Origin: Phycisphaerales bacterium
Lineage (GTDB): Bacteria; Planctomycetota; Phycisphaerae; Phycisphaerales; UBA1924
Assembly (NCBI GenBank): GCA_040217175.1
Contig: JAVJNT010000001.1
Span: forward strand, 1,116,001-1,180,000
Direction of reading: 5' to 3'
Length of the DNA: 64,000 bases
Program-made: the position numbers and the translations under genes
The notes under the pieces: generated by a model
The model's input: the letters and a program-made list of their open reading frames with translations, nothing else
Database searches by the model: none
What the model was told of the DNA's origin: nothing
Part shown: one piece after another, positions 7,756-17,791 of the stretch
How positions within the stretch are numbered: the first letter of the stretch is position 1
How the letters are laid out: every line of letters starts with the position of its first letter

Positions 7756-9969
7756 ATGACGATGGAGCAGGATCCCGCGTCGAACGTCCACAAGGCCCAG
7801 GCACGACCCGCGCCGCAGGACCGCCACCACCACAAGCAGCCGTCCGCCCAGCCGATCGCGCCGGCCTGGGACCACGCCGAAGACGACTTCGCTCGCGACG
7901 TCTTTACCGACGCGATGATGCGTCGCCGGCTCCCCAAGGACGCGTATCGCAAGCTGCAGCAGACCATCCAGCACGGTGAGGCACTCGACGCCACCATCGC
8001 CGACGCCGTGGCCGTTGCCATTAAGGAATGGGCGATGGCCAACGGCGCCACGCACTTCACGCACTGGTTCCAGCCGCTCACCGGCCTGACCGCCGAAAAG
8101 CACGACACCTTCCTCAAGCCCGACGGCGACGGCGGAGCCATCAGCGAGTTCACGGGCCAGGCGCTGGTGCAGGGCGAGCCCGACGCGTCGAGCTTCCCCA
8201 GCGGCGGGCTCCGCACGACCTTCGAGGCCCGCGGCTACACCGCGTGGGACGCCACCAGCCCGGTGTTCCTCAGCCGCTTCGGCGACACCGTCACCCTGTG
8301 CATCCCGACCGCCTTCGTGAGCTGGACGGGCGAGGCCCTCGACAAGAAGACGCCGCTGCTGCGCTCGATGGACGCAATCAACACCCAGGCAATGCGCGTG
8401 CTACGGGCGCTGGGCGAGGTCGGCGAAACAACTCGCGTGTTCTCGACCGTCGGCGCCGAGCAGGAGTACTTCCTGGTCGATGCGGCTGCCGCCGGTACCC
8501 GCCCCGACCTGAAGATCTGCGGGCGGACCGTCTTTGGCGACACGCCCATCAAGGGCCAGAAGCTCGATGACCACTACTTCGGTTCGATTCCCGAGCGCGT
8601 GCTGAGCTTCATGAGCGAAGTCGAATCGATCCTGTATCGCAAGGGCGTGCCCGTCGCCACGCGGCACAACGAGGTTGCGCCCGGGCAGTTCGAGATCGCG
8701 GCCCACTTCGAGCCGGCCAACGTCGCGTGCGACCACCAGATGCTCGTGATGGAAACGCTCCGCCGCGTGGCCCCGCGTCACAGCTTCGTGTGCACACTGC
8801 ACGAGAAGCCCTTCGCCGGCATCAACGGCAGCGGCAAGCACGTCAACTGGTCGCTGGCGACCGACGACGGCCGCAACCTGCTGAGCCCGCAGAGCGAGCC
8901 CCACGCCAACCGCCTGTTCCATGCGTTCCTGGTCTCGGTCATACGAGCCGTCGACCTGCATGCCGACCTGTTGCGGGCCAGCATCTCGAGCGCGGGCAAC
9001 GACCATCGCCTCGGCGCCAACGAGGCCCCGCCGGCCATCATCAGCATCTTCCTGGGCGACATGCTAACCGACCTCGTCGAGCAGTTCGCCAGCGGCGGTA
9101 CGGCCAGCAGCTCGCGCAAGGGCGACACCATGGACCTGGGCGCAACGACGCTCCCGGAGTTCATCCGCGACGCGGGCGACCGAAATCGCACCAGCCCGTT
9201 CGCCTTCACCGGGAACAAGTTCGAGTTCCGGGCGGTCGGTTCGTCGGCGGCCATCGCCTTCCCCGTCACGGTGCTTAACACCATCGTGGCCGAGAGTCTT
9301 GCCGGTTTCGCCGACGAACTCGAGAAGGCCGACGACGTCCAAGAGACGCTGAGCCAAATCATCCAGCGCGTCTCCACCGAGCACAAGCGCGTGATCTTCA
9401 ACGGCGACAACTACTCCGACGAGTGGGTCGTCGAGGCCGAAAAGCGTGGCTTGCCGCACATCACCTCGTCCCCCGAGGCGTTCCGCTCGCTGGCCAACGA
9501 CAAGAATCGCACGCTGTTCAACGGCCTCGACGTACTCAGCCCGCTCGAGACCCAGAGCCGGGCGAACATCTTCGCCGAGAAGTACGCCACGCAGGTGCGC
9601 ATCGAGGCGTTGACCCTCCGCAACCTGAGCAAGACCGCCATCCTTCCCGCAGCGGTCCGGCAGCTCCGCGAGCTCGCGGGGGCGGTATCGGCGCTGTCGG
9701 CAGCCGACGTCGACCCGGGCGAGAACCGCGTTGCTCTCGAGGACCTGGCGGGCCTGGTCTCCGGGCTTCGACGCGACCTCGACGAGCTCGACGCCGTGCT
9801 CGATCAGGACGAACCCGAGTACGCCCTGGACCTGGCCGAGCACGCGCACGCCCACCTCATCCCCGTGATGGAGGCGGTGCGAAGCAAGGTCGACGCCATG
9901 GAGAAGGTCGTGTCCCAGGACCTCTGGCCGGTGGCCGACTACAACGAACTGCTCCTCGTGCAGGCCTGA
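7756..9969 (+). CDS. glnN: Glutamine synthetase, type III
   Basis: 737 residues from ATG 7756; GTG 7744 is an alternative with better spacing to GGAAGG at 7727-7732. The size (over 700 residues) and sequence fit the GSIII family, which makes glutamine from glutamate, ammonia and ATP. Visible landmarks are [22 protein letters not shown] (metal-binding Glu), [23 protein letters not shown] and [19 protein letters not shown]. The long C-terminal helical part (after residue ~570) is characteristic of GSIII. No P-II or ammonium transporter gene is adjacent. Confidence 0.95.
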   Translation: MTMEQDPASNVHKAQARPAPQDRHHHKQPSAQPIAPAWDHAEDDFARDVFTDAMMRRRLPKDAYRKLQQTIQHGEALDATIADAVAVAIKEWAMANGATHFTHWFQPLTGLTAEKHDTFLKPDGDGGAISEFTGQALVQGEPDASSFPSGGLRTTFEARGYTAWDATSPVFLSRFGDTVTLCIPTAFVSWTGEALDKKTPLLRSMDAINTQAMRVLRALGEVGETTRVFSTVGAEQEYFLVDAAAAGTRPDLKICGRTVFGDTPIKGQKLDDHYFGSIPERVLSFMSEVESILYRKGVPVATRHNEVAPGQFEIAAHFEPANVACDHQMLVMETLRRVAPRHSFVCTLHEKPFAGINGSGKHVNWSLATDDGRNLLSPQSEPHANRLFHAFLVSVIRAVDLHADLLRASISSAGNDHRLGANEAPPAIISIFLGDMLTDLVEQFASGGTASSSRKGDTMDLGATTLPEFIRDAGDRNRTSPFAFTGNKFEFRAVGSSAAIAFPVTVLNTIVAESLAGFADELEKADDVQETLSQIIQRVSTEHKRVIFNGDNYSDEWVVEAEKRGLPHITSSPEAFRSLANDKNRTLFNGLDVLSPLETQSRANIFAEKYATQVRIEALTLRNLSKTAILPAAVRQLRELAGAVSALSAADVDPGENRVALEDLAGLVSGLRRDLDELDAVLDQDEPEYALDLAEHAHAHLIPVMEAVRSKVDAMEKVVSQDLWPVADYNELLLVQA

Positions 9970-10001
9970 GTCCGAGCAATCACAGTCTGACGGAGTACCG
10001 G

Positions 10002-10031
10002 GGCCCAGATCGATGTCCGGGCCTTTCCCTT
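10002..10031 (+). terminator. Possible weak terminator after glnN
   Basis: A short stem GGCCC (10002-10006) / GGGCC (10019-10023) is followed by TTTCCCTT. The stem is only five base pairs, so it is uncertain. Confidence 0.35.
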
Positions 10032-10141
10032 GCGCCGGCATCGGATGCTGACGCAGTTTGCTCTTGTGTGCGGGCCCGGCTTCGGGTACGCTGGAGTGCC
10101 CCGACGACCGGAGGCACTCAATCACGTAAGGAGAACGAGAC

Positions 10142-11167
10142 ATGCTTATTCGGACCATATCTGCCGGGCTCGTTGGCTCGGCCATCGCCACCACGGGCTT
10201 CGCCCAGGACGCCCTGCTGCTCGTCGTTGACTCTGGCGCCGACACGGTCGCCGCGTTCGATCCGTCGGACGGCAGCCTCGTCGACCCGGCGTTCATTGAC
10301 CTGACGTCGCTCGACCCCGGAACGCCCAAGGGCGTTGCCATGGTGGGCGATGAACTCTGGGTGAGCGACCAGCTCCGCGATCGGATCGATCGCTTCACCA
10401 TGGACGGCGACTACATCGACACCATCGGCGGACAGGTCCCCGGTGGCGGACTCGACAACGTGCGCGGCGTCATGGTCATCGGCGACGAGGTGTGGGTCGC
10501 CAACGCGGGCACGAACAACGATGCCCCGGGCAACGCGTTCGTGCAGATCGATCCCTCCACCGCCACGATCACCGGCAACTTCACGGTGGACACGGGTCCG
10601 TGGTTTGCGCTGCCCTTCAACGGTGAGATCCTCATCAGCTTCAGCGGCGACTCACGGATCGACCGCGTGGACGACGAGGGCACATTCCTGGGCGCATTCC
10701 TGCCCTCGGGCTCGCTCAACTTCCTGCAACAGATGAGCGAGACCAGCGCCGGCACGGTGCTCGTCGGGGCGTTTAGCTCGCCGTCGGGCGTGTGGGACCT
10801 CGACTCGGATGGCGACGTCATCGGCGCGATCGCGGGCACCGAGGATTCCGGTGCTCGCGCAGGTTTTGAACTGGGCGACGGCAACATCCTCTGGACCAAC
10901 GGCGCCGGGGTGAACATCAGTGATCCGGTCTCGGGCGCTACTTCCAACGTCCTTGATGGAAACGGCCAGTACATCCTGCTGCTCGGCGAGGTCGAGCCGT
11001 GCTACCCCGACTTCGACGGTGACGGCCAGTTGACGATCTTCGACTTCCTCGCGTTCCAGAACGCCTTCGACTCGGGCGACCTCATCGCCGACTGCGACGA
11101 AGATGGGTCGCTGACCATCTTCGATTTCCTCTGCTTCCAGAACGAGTTCGACGCCGGCTGCGAGTGA
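10142..11167 (+). CDS. Secreted beta-propeller-like protein with GC-type dockerin tail
   Basis: 341 residues with a strong ribosome-binding site (TAAGGAGA) before the ATG. The signal peptide is MLIRTISAGLVGSAIATTGFAQ. The body consists of NHL-like blades (GVAMVGDELWVSDQLRDRIDRF, GVMVIGDEVWVANAGTNND, NILWTNGAGVNIS). The tail has two repeats, DFDGDGQLTIFDFLAFQN and DCDEDGSLTIFDFLCFQN, and ends DAGCE. The second loop has a Cys in its variable position. It is flanked by terminators and is probably monocistronic. Confidence 0.85.
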   Translation: MLIRTISAGLVGSAIATTGFAQDALLLVVDSGADTVAAFDPSDGSLVDPAFIDLTSLDPGTPKGVAMVGDELWVSDQLRDRIDRFTMDGDYIDTIGGQVPGGGLDNVRGVMVIGDEVWVANAGTNNDAPGNAFVQIDPSTATITGNFTVDTGPWFALPFNGEILISFSGDSRIDRVDDEGTFLGAFLPSGSLNFLQQMSETSAGTVLVGAFSSPSGVWDLDSDGDVIGAIAGTEDSGARAGFELGDGNILWTNGAGVNISDPVSGATSNVLDGNGQYILLLGEVEPCYPDFDGDGQLTIFDFLAFQNAFDSGDLIADCDEDGSLTIFDFLCFQNEFDAGCE

Positions 11168-11188
11168 GCCACCGCCGATTCGACCCCA

Positions 11189-11220
11189 AGGGCCGTCCGA
11201 TCGGGCGGCCCTCTTTCGTG
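11189..11220 (+). terminator. Hairpin terminator of the dockerin gene
   Basis: Nearly perfect palindrome of two 12-nt arms (11189-11200 and 11201-11212, one G-U pair), followed by CTTTCG. Confidence 0.6.
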
Positions 11221-11356
11221 GCATCGAGACCCTTCTATTTTCCAAACAAATCAGTCGACTTTCCGGCGGCGAGCGGGTAGCATCCCTCAGCGGGGCCGGG
11301 GGGGCCCCGTACCCACCCCACCGCCGGTGCAACGCCGGCAACCTTGGAGAAGGAAC

Positions 11357-11812
11357 ATGAGCGCCACCACCATCGACGCCAGCAAGACCCAGGAGAGCAT
11401 GAAGGTCGGCAAGCGGCTCGTCGAGCTCTGCCAGCAGGGCGAGAACCGCAAGGCCATCGAGGAGCTGTACGCCGACAACGTGAACGTGCTGGAGGCCATG
11501 GACCCCAGCAGCATGCCCGGCTACGACGACATGCCCGACGACGCGAAGAAGGCCCACTGCACCGGCCCGACGAGCAAGGACCAACTGCTGCAGGGCAGCG
11601 ATTGGTTCTTCGAGAATCACGAGATCCACGGCGGCGACGTGCAGGGCCCCTACCCGCTGGGCGACGAGTTCGCCTGCTTCATGCGCATCGACTGCACGCC
11701 AAAGGTCGGCCCGATGGCCAACCAGCGCATGGACATGCAGGAAGCCTGCGTGTACAAGGTGAAGGACGGCAAGATCGTCGAGAGCCGCTTCTACTACGGC
11801 ATGGACTGCTGA
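11357..11812 (+). CDS. NTF2-like (SnoaL/DUF4440-type) protein
   Basis: 151 residues from ATG 11357, preceded by GGAGAAGGA. The pattern is that of a single NTF2-like cone fold: an N-terminal helix with VGKRLVELCQQGENRKAIEELYADNVNVLEAMD, a middle strand set, and a final YKVKDGKIVESRFYYGMDC. Such proteins bind small ligands or act as isomerases/hydratases, but many have no known role. No catalytic Asp-His pair can be assigned. It is soluble, without a signal peptide, and convergent with the ClC gene. Confidence 0.75.
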   Translation: MSATTIDASKTQESMKVGKRLVELCQQGENRKAIEELYADNVNVLEAMDPSSMPGYDDMPDDAKKAHCTGPTSKDQLLQGSDWFFENHEIHGGDVQGPYPLGDEFACFMRIDCTPKVGPMANQRMDMQEACVYKVKDGKIVESRFYYGMDC

Positions 11813-11853
11813 GTCGCACTCGAGGCAGACGGAGATCGAGAGACGTCCCAGTG

Positions 11854-11890
11854 CGAGCCCGCGTTCTTCACGGACGCGGGCTCGTCGTCA
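11854..11890 (+). terminator. Hairpin between convergent genes
   Basis: An 11-bp stem CGAGCCCGCGT (11854-11864) / ACGCGGGCTCG (11874-11884) with a 9-nt loop lies between the NTF2-like and ClC stops. The following T content is modest. Confidence 0.55.
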
Positions 11891-13798
11891 CTAGAGTTCT
11901 TCTTCCAGCGCCCGGCGGTAGCGCTCGAGCACGGCCGCGCGGGTCACGAGACCAAGCGGGCGGCGGTGGCCGGTCAGGTCGGGCGGACCCAGGAGGGGCA
12001 AGCTCGCGATGTCGTCGTCCTCGAAGCGCTCGAGCACGACGTCGAGCGTGTCGGTCGTAAGCACGGCTGGCAAGTCGCTGCGCATCAATTCGGCCACCAG
12101 CAGGAGCGGGATGGCCTCGCGGTCGATGAGCGCGGTGCGCATGTCGCGGCCGGTCACCATGCCGATGTAGTCGCCCTGGCTGTCGACGACGACGAAGTCG
12201 GGCACGCGGCTGTGGGCGTGCAGCGTGATGATCTTGCTGAGCGGATCGCTGGCGTACACCGGCTCGCCCGGCAGGGGCACCACGGGCACGCTGGTGGCCG
12301 AGATCTTGCGGAGGATCGCCAGGTCGCCCGTGCGGCCGATGCGGAGGCCGGCCCGCCGGAGCGGGTGCGTATAGATGTTGTCGCGGTCGATGGCCTGGGC
12401 CAGGAGCGTCGAGACGACGGCTGCGAGCATGATCGGCAGCAGCACGTACGGATCTCGCGTGAGCTCGAACAGCATCAGGATCGCCGTCAAGGGGCCGTGC
12501 GTGCTGCCCGCGACGACGGCGGCCATGCCGACCAGCGCATACGCGGCCGGACTGCTGTCGGCCGGCAGGAGACCGACGCGCTCGAGCGTGATGCCCAGCG
12601 CCGCTCCGCCGGCGGCGCCGATGAACAGGCTCGGCGCGAACACGCCGCCCGACCCACCGCTCGAGAGCGTGACGCTCGTCGCAAGAGCCTTGAAGACCAC
12701 CAGGAGCCCGATCAGCCAGATGGCCATGGGCAATGCGGCGCTGGCGTGGGCGTCGTGGGCCGTCGCGTGCTCACCGACCTGCGATGCCGCGTCTACGACC
12801 TCGGGTGCAGCGCCGTAGCTGGTTGGCTCGAGCAGCCAGCGGATGGTCTCGTAGCCGTTGCCGAAGAAGCTCGGGATGTCGGTGGCCTCGCTGGCCGGGT
12901 CGCCGCCGGCGGCGCGGACCATGAGGATCCACGCGACGCCCAACACGCCCAGGATCAGGCCGCCCGTGATGGGCGCGACGAACCAGTGCAGCTTGAGCCG
13001 GGCGTACAAGTCTTCGCAGGCGTGCAGGCCCCGGTTGAACCCGACCGCGAGCAGGCCGCAGATGAGCCCGAGCACGATGTAGTTGGGCAACTCGAGCGCG
13101 GTGAAGTTGAGGTTCTCGAAAGTCGAGACGGTGAAGATCGCCTCGTTCTGCCCCTGGGCCATGTGCGTGACGGCGGCGGCAAAGACCGCCGAGACGACGA
13201 TGGGCGTGAAGGTCTTGAGCGAGAAGTCCCGCAGCAGGATCTCGAGCGCGAAGAAGACGCCGGCGATCGGTGCGTTGAAGATCGCGCTGATGCCCGCCGC
13301 CGCGCCGCAGCCGACCAGCGTCATCATCTGCTCGCGGCCGACGCCCAGCCGCTGGCCAACGACCGAGCCCGCCGTCGCGCCGATCTGCACGATGGGCCCT
13401 TCCGTGCCGGCCGACCCGCCGCTGGCAACCGTCGCGATGCTCGCGGCGACCTTGGTCAGGCCGACCCTCGCCGGGATGTGCCCGCCCTTTTCGATGAGCG
13501 CCCGCATGACCTGCGGCACGCCGTGGCCGCGGGCGTCGCTGGCGAACAAGCGGACGAGCACGCCGGTGAGCGCCATGCCGACGACCGGACCCAGGAACAG
13601 CAGCCAGATGGGAAGCTCGATCTGGGCGTGGCGGACCTGCTTCTCGGCGTAGTGCAGGGCCTCGGCGAACCCGAGCGTGCCCAGGCCCGTGAGCGTGCCC
13701 ACGACCGCCCCCATCGCGACGACGTACCACTCGCGCTTCAGACGCAGTCGCTTGGCGAGCGTCGGCAGGAAGCCCGGGCTGGCGGCGGAGTCGGCCAT
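11891..13798 (-). CDS. ClC-family chloride channel/antiporter with CBS pair
   Basis: 635 residues from ATG 13798 (a TTG four codons upstream is less likely). The first ~450 residues are hydrophobic and carry the ClC filter segments RGHGVPQV, GGSAGTEGPIVQIG and SGGSGGVFAPSLFIGAAGG. The gating glutamate of GxEGP is Glu133, so gating or Cl-/H+ exchange chemistry is conserved. The residue before it is Thr instead of the usual Arg. The C-terminus has two CBS motifs (LHAHSRVPDFVVVDSQGDYIGMVTGRD; DDDIASLPLLG...RPLGLVTRAAVLE), usually adenine-nucleotide sensors. Located in the inner membrane. Confidence 0.93.
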   Translation of the reverse strand: MADSAASPGFLPTLAKRLRLKREWYVVAMGAVVGTLTGLGTLGFAEALHYAEKQVRHAQIELPIWLLFLGPVVGMALTGVLVRLFASDARGHGVPQVMRALIEKGGHIPARVGLTKVAASIATVASGGSAGTEGPIVQIGATAGSVVGQRLGVGREQMMTLVGCGAAAGISAIFNAPIAGVFFALEILLRDFSLKTFTPIVVSAVFAAAVTHMAQGQNEAIFTVSTFENLNFTALELPNYIVLGLICGLLAVGFNRGLHACEDLYARLKLHWFVAPITGGLILGVLGVAWILMVRAAGGDPASEATDIPSFFGNGYETIRWLLEPTSYGAAPEVVDAASQVGEHATAHDAHASAALPMAIWLIGLLVVFKALATSVTLSSGGSGGVFAPSLFIGAAGGAALGITLERVGLLPADSSPAAYALVGMAAVVAGSTHGPLTAILMLFELTRDPYVLLPIMLAAVVSTLLAQAIDRDNIYTHPLRRAGLRIGRTGDLAILRKISATSVPVVPLPGEPVYASDPLSKIITLHAHSRVPDFVVVDSQGDYIGMVTGRDMRTALIDREAIPLLLVAELMRSDLPAVLTTDTLDVVLERFEDDDIASLPLLGPPDLTGHRRPLGLVTRAAVLERYRRALEEEL

Positions 13799-13957
13799 GG
13801 GAACTGGCAATATAGCGAGGCCGGCGGGCCGTGTAGACCCCTCAGGCCACGCGAGAGCCGCTGCGGCCCCGGGCTCCCCCTATTTCGCAGGTGGGAGACG
13901 GATCCCGTGCCCAAGCATGCCGTAGCGAGGAACGACTCCGACGGAGGGAGGATCGAC

Positions 13958-15376
13958 ATGAATGATCACGGGAAGAGGCGGATCTGGACTCGATGCACGG
14001 CGGCAACCGTCGTTGCCTGCAGCGCCGGACACGCGCTCGCACAGGTTGAGTACCGGCAGGCACAAGAACTCACTTCGCCGGCGCTCGCAACCGGCGATGC
14101 GTTCGGCACCGCTATTGCGCTCTTTGGCGTCGATGCGGCGGTCGCGACGTTCCTGACCGAGACGGTGTACGCCTACGAGTTCGACGCAGGCGGCCGGCTC
14201 GTCCCGCTCGAGACGCTCACGGTGCCCGAGCCGGGCGGCTTCGGCGAATCGCTCTCGATCGGCGGCGAGTGGCTCATCGTCGGGGCGCCCAAGACCGACA
14301 TCACCGACTTCAACCAGGGGGTGGTCTACCTCTACCAGAGGCGTGACGGCGGGTGGCGCAGCCGCGGCCGCGTAAACTCCAGCGACTTTCAACAACTGGA
14401 CAACTTCGGCACCGACGTCGACCTCACCGACGACGGCGCGTTCTTCGTCGCCGGTGCGAAGTTCGACGACGACGCCGGAACGAGCAGCGGCGGCGCCTAC
14501 GTCTTCGAGCGCAGCGGCTCGTTCTTCTTCGAGGCCCAGAAGCTCCGACCGGCGGGCCTGCAGATGGGCGATCAGCTCGGCCGCGCCGTCGCCATCGATG
14601 GAGACCTGGCCGTGGTCGGCGCCCCCTTCGCCACGCGGCGGAGCGATCGATTGTTCGAGGGCCGCGCCTGGGTCTTCCGCCGCGAGGGATCGCGGTGGGT
14701 CGAGGCCGCCGAGCTCTCCGTCGACGTGCCCGGCCGCGACCTGTACTACGGCGTGGCCGTCGACGTCAAGGACGGCTGGATCGCCGTCGGCACGGGCCGC
14801 GCCCGGGCCTTCGTCTACCGGCCCGAGGGCGACGGCTGGGTGCAGGAGGCCGAGGTCCGGCCCAGCTCCGGCGGCTCGGGCCAGTTCGGCACGCGGGTCG
14901 AGCTCGACCTGTCGGCGGCCACCGCGGGCGAGGGCGTGCGGCTGATCGTCGGCGACCAGACCGCAGGGTTCGACGGGCTGCTCGACCGCGGAGCGGTGTA
15001 CGTGTTCGAGCGTGGATTCGGGCCCGGCGGCGAGCCGCTCTGGCCGCTCGCCCAGAGGCTGGACGTCGACCTGCCCGAGACGGGCGACCGCCTGGGCCTC
15101 GGCCTCGCATCGCACGACGGGCGCGTGCTCGCGGGCGCTCGATTCCGCGACGTCGACGGCGTCGCTGGCGCGGGCTCGGCCTTCCTCTTCGAGGCGGGCG
15201 AGGTCGCGTGCCGGCCCGACCTCGACGGCGACGGCTCGCTGACCATCTTCGACTTCCTCGCCTTCCAGTCGGCCTTCGACGCGGGGGACCCCATCGCCGA
15301 TTTCGACGGCGACGGCGATCTCACGCTGTTCGACTTCCTGGCGTTCCAGACCGAGTTCGACGCGGGCTGCGAATAG
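13958..15376 (+). CDS. Secreted FG-GAP-repeat protein with GC-type dockerin tail
   Basis: 472 residues. ATG 13958 is preceded by GGAGGGAGGA and starts a signal peptide (RCTAATVVACSAGHALAQ). The long open frame upstream is an antisense shadow of the ClC gene. The body has about six FG-GAP-like units (GDAFGTAIALFG, GGFGESLSIGGEWLIVGAP, DNFGTDVDLTDDGAFFVAGA, GDQLGRAVAIDGDLAVVGAP, GDRLGLGLASHDGRVLAGA), each alternating with a YVFER/VYLYQR strand. The tail has two calcium loops with IFDFLAFQS and LFDFLAFQT and ends DAGCE. It is a paralogue in architecture of the 985-2355 gene. Confidence 0.88.
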   Translation: MNDHGKRRIWTRCTAATVVACSAGHALAQVEYRQAQELTSPALATGDAFGTAIALFGVDAAVATFLTETVYAYEFDAGGRLVPLETLTVPEPGGFGESLSIGGEWLIVGAPKTDITDFNQGVVYLYQRRDGGWRSRGRVNSSDFQQLDNFGTDVDLTDDGAFFVAGAKFDDDAGTSSGGAYVFERSGSFFFEAQKLRPAGLQMGDQLGRAVAIDGDLAVVGAPFATRRSDRLFEGRAWVFRREGSRWVEAAELSVDVPGRDLYYGVAVDVKDGWIAVGTGRARAFVYRPEGDGWVQEAEVRPSSGGSGQFGTRVELDLSAATAGEGVRLIVGDQTAGFDGLLDRGAVYVFERGFGPGGEPLWPLAQRLDVDLPETGDRLGLGLASHDGRVLAGARFRDVDGVAGAGSAFLFEAGEVACRPDLDGDGSLTIFDFLAFQSAFDAGDPIADFDGDGDLTLFDFLAFQTEFDAGCE

Positions 15377-15615
15377 CCCGAAGCGGTCCGAGACGGGCTT
15401 GATCAAGGCACGTCGCGCCCCCGCGTGCTGCGTGTCCTGTCATTTGTGTGTGGCTTCGGCGCGGAAGCCTGCTGTTCCGCTGCAAGACCCCGCCTCCTGA
15501 TCGACGAGATCCGCGATCCACGCACGCCCGAACTTCGCCATCAGCCAGTCGTCTACCATCGTGCATCGGCACGAACGCCGCGAGGGCCACCGGCCGACTG
15601 TGGGGAAACGACATC

Positions 15616-17283
15616 ATGAGACTCCAGCACCGCACTCGAGCGCAGCTTGTATTGCCGGCGATGCTCGCATCGCCCGTGGTTGCTTTGGCCGATGAGCTGA
15701 TCGTGCCGAGTCCAGCCTTCCGCGATATCGCCGCGGCCGTCGCGGCGGCCGCCCCTGGTGACGAGGTGGTGCTGCTGGACGGCGTTTTTGAGACGCCCGC
15801 CGACCGCAACATCACCGTTGGCGTGCCCATCACCATTCGGTCGGCCTCAGGCGATGCCAGCGCGGTCGTGCTTCGAGGTCCGGAGGGCACGTTCCCTTTC
15901 CCGACCGATCGCGCGTTCATCATCGAAGCCGCGGTCACCATTCAAGACATCACGTTCGATCGCTTCTGGGGTGACGTCGGTGGGGCCATCGTTGTCGATG
16001 GGGCCGACCTGACCGTCGAGCGCTGCGTATTCGATGGCAATCGGACGGGCGACGAGTTTGGGTGCCAGGACCGGCTGGGCGGGGCCATCGCCGTGCGCGG
16101 CGGGGGATCGCTCCTTGTCGCGGACAGCACGTTTACGGGCAATGGCGCGATCCATCCCGGCTGCTCGGGCACGGGCGATGCCCGGGGCGGGGCCATCCAC
16201 ATGAGCGGCGGTACGCTCAAGATCTCGAACAGCAGCTTCCAAGCCAATTCGGTCAGTGCCAATCTCTCGGGCTCGGGCGGGGCGCTCCACGCCCAGGACG
16301 CGGATGTCACGCTGACCGGCTGCGTGTTCGAGGGCAACAGCGTCCGCGGGGTCAACGTCGGCGGCGGGGCCATCGAAGCGCAAGGCGGCACGCTGGTCAT
16401 CGTCGACGGCGTCGTCCGCGGCAACGAGGCCAACGGATCGGGTGACGACTTCGCGAGTGCCCGGGGCGGGGGCATCGCCGCCCGCACCGAAACCGATCTG
16501 GTCAACGTGATCATCGAAGGCAACACCGCCACCAGCGAATGGGGCTCCAGTGGCGGCGGCGTGCTGGCCACTGGCCCGCTCACGGCGGCCAACATCGTCC
16601 TCACCGGCAACGAGGTGGCGATCGATCTTGCCTGCGACGACTTGATCTACGAGCCGTTTGCCATCGGCGGCGGGTTATTCGTTGGCGCCGCGGCCGAGTT
16701 GGCTCATGCCACGATCACGGGCAACACCTCGGATTGCCAGGGCGGGGACGTCGCGGTCGGCGATCGCGGCTCGCTCGCGCTGCGCAACGCCATCGTCCGC
16801 GGCGACATCGAAGGGGCTTCCATCGACGCGCTCTACAGCAACGTCACCGGCGGGCTGCCCGGTGAGGGCAACATCGACGCCGAACCAACGTACACCGACG
16901 GCCTGCGGCTGGCCAGCGGCTCGCCGGGCGTGGATGCCGGGGCGGTCGCCCTGATACCCAGCGATGGCTTCGACCTGGACGGGGACGGCGTGTTCTTCGA
17001 ACCCCTGCCCTTCGACCTGGACGGGGCCGCCCGCCAGGCCGACGACCCCGTCACGCCCGACACCGGCTCGGGCCCCGCCCCCATCCCCGACATGGGCGCC
17101 TACGAGTTCGCCGACGCCTGCGCCGCGGACCTCGACGGCGACGGCGAACTGACGATCTTCGACTTCCTCGCGTTCCAGAACGCGTTCGATGCCGGCGACC
17201 CCCTGGCCGACTTCGACGGGGATGGCGAGCTGACGATCTTCGACTTCCTCGCGTTCCAGAACGCCTTCGACGCGGGCTGTTGA
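15616..17283 (+). CDS. Secreted beta-helix protein with GC-type dockerin tail
   Basis: 555 residues from ATG 15616 (MRLQHRTRAQLVLPAMLASPVVALA, a signal peptide). The body is a right-handed parallel beta-helix with repeated rungs such as GGAIVVDGADLTVERCVFDGN, GGAIAVRGGGSLLVADSTF, GGAIHMSGGTLKISNSSF and GGAIEAQGGTLVIVDGVV. The GG-A-I and F-x-x-N marks resemble polymorphic-outer-membrane-protein-like repeats and PbH1 motifs; some such folds cleave or bind polysaccharide, but no lyase site is visible. The end includes DMGAYEFAD, typical of planctomycete choice-of-anchor beta-helix proteins. Two nearly identical dockerin repeats follow, ending DAGC. Confidence 0.88.
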   Translation: MRLQHRTRAQLVLPAMLASPVVALADELIVPSPAFRDIAAAVAAAAPGDEVVLLDGVFETPADRNITVGVPITIRSASGDASAVVLRGPEGTFPFPTDRAFIIEAAVTIQDITFDRFWGDVGGAIVVDGADLTVERCVFDGNRTGDEFGCQDRLGGAIAVRGGGSLLVADSTFTGNGAIHPGCSGTGDARGGAIHMSGGTLKISNSSFQANSVSANLSGSGGALHAQDADVTLTGCVFEGNSVRGVNVGGGAIEAQGGTLVIVDGVVRGNEANGSGDDFASARGGGIAARTETDLVNVIIEGNTATSEWGSSGGGVLATGPLTAANIVLTGNEVAIDLACDDLIYEPFAIGGGLFVGAAAELAHATITGNTSDCQGGDVAVGDRGSLALRNAIVRGDIEGASIDALYSNVTGGLPGEGNIDAEPTYTDGLRLASGSPGVDAGAVALIPSDGFDLDGDGVFFEPLPFDLDGAARQADDPVTPDTGSGPAPIPDMGAYEFADACAADLDGDGELTIFDFLAFQNAFDAGDPLADFDGDGELTIFDFLAFQNAFDAGC

Positions 17284-17540
17284 AGCTTCGCTTGGTCGGG
17301 CGGAGCCGGAGTTTCGCTTGGTCGGGCGGAGCCCTCCGGGCGCGAGGGAGAGGATGTTGAAGGTCCGGTAGGTTGAAGGGTTGGAAGGTGGGAAAGTCCG
17401 GATCGCCCGCCCGCGCCGGGCCTTCCTTCCACCTGTTTGGACCTTGCACGGAAAAACGGTCTCAAGCGGCTCTCAGGGCCGATCGGGCGTCCGAGAAGGC
17501 ACGTCAGACATCACGAAAAGCTGACCGGAGGTCATGATGG
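17284..17540 (+). repeat. Repeat-rich intergenic stretch after the beta-helix gene
   Basis: Directly after the stop, a 21-nt unit beginning TTCGCTTGGTCGGG occurs twice (17287-17307 and 17313-17333) with a 26-bp period. Purine-rich GGTTGAAGG/GGTTGGAAGG copies follow at about 17358-17390, and a partly complementary CCTTCCTTCCACC at about 17421-17433. No gene is seen. Confidence 0.5.
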
Positions 17541-17685
17541 CGTGCCCTGCGGTCATGTTTGCTTAGGGAAACATGACCGCAGGGCACGCCGAGGTGACCA
17601 AAGCGTGAGGGAACATGGCCGCAGGGCACGCCGAGGCGACCAAAGCGTGAGGGAACATGGCCGCCGGGCACGCCGACGTAGTCGA
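17539..17685 (+). repeat. Perfect palindrome plus 42-bp tandem repeats
   Basis: Two 22-nt arms (17539-17560 and 17569-17590) are perfect inverted copies around the 8-nt loop GCTTAGGG. The right arm is the first part of a 42-bp unit that repeats directly: units start at ATG 17573, ATG 17615 and (partial) ATG 17657. Each full unit reads as a mini-ORF (MTAGHAEVTKA-stop, then MAAGHAEATKA-stop). The opposite strand is open through the units. This is not CRISPR, since there are no unique spacers. Confidence 0.7.
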
Positions 17686-17791
17686 CGACGAGGGCGTGGA
17701 GGCTCCCGCGTGCCCCGCCACGACCACCGGGCCCCCGGCTCTACACTGCCCCCCACCCGACACGCCCCCTGCCGCCCCCTTCGGAGCATCC

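Noticed and set aside
11966-13957. Very long plus-strand open frame ahead of the 13958 dockerin gene
   Set aside because: It is antisense to the ClC gene, is dominated by Arg, Asp, Gln and His, and the real signal peptide and ribosome-binding site are at 13958.
17539-17685. CRISPR array
   Set aside because: Repeat units are contiguous with no unique spacers, and no cas gene is present.
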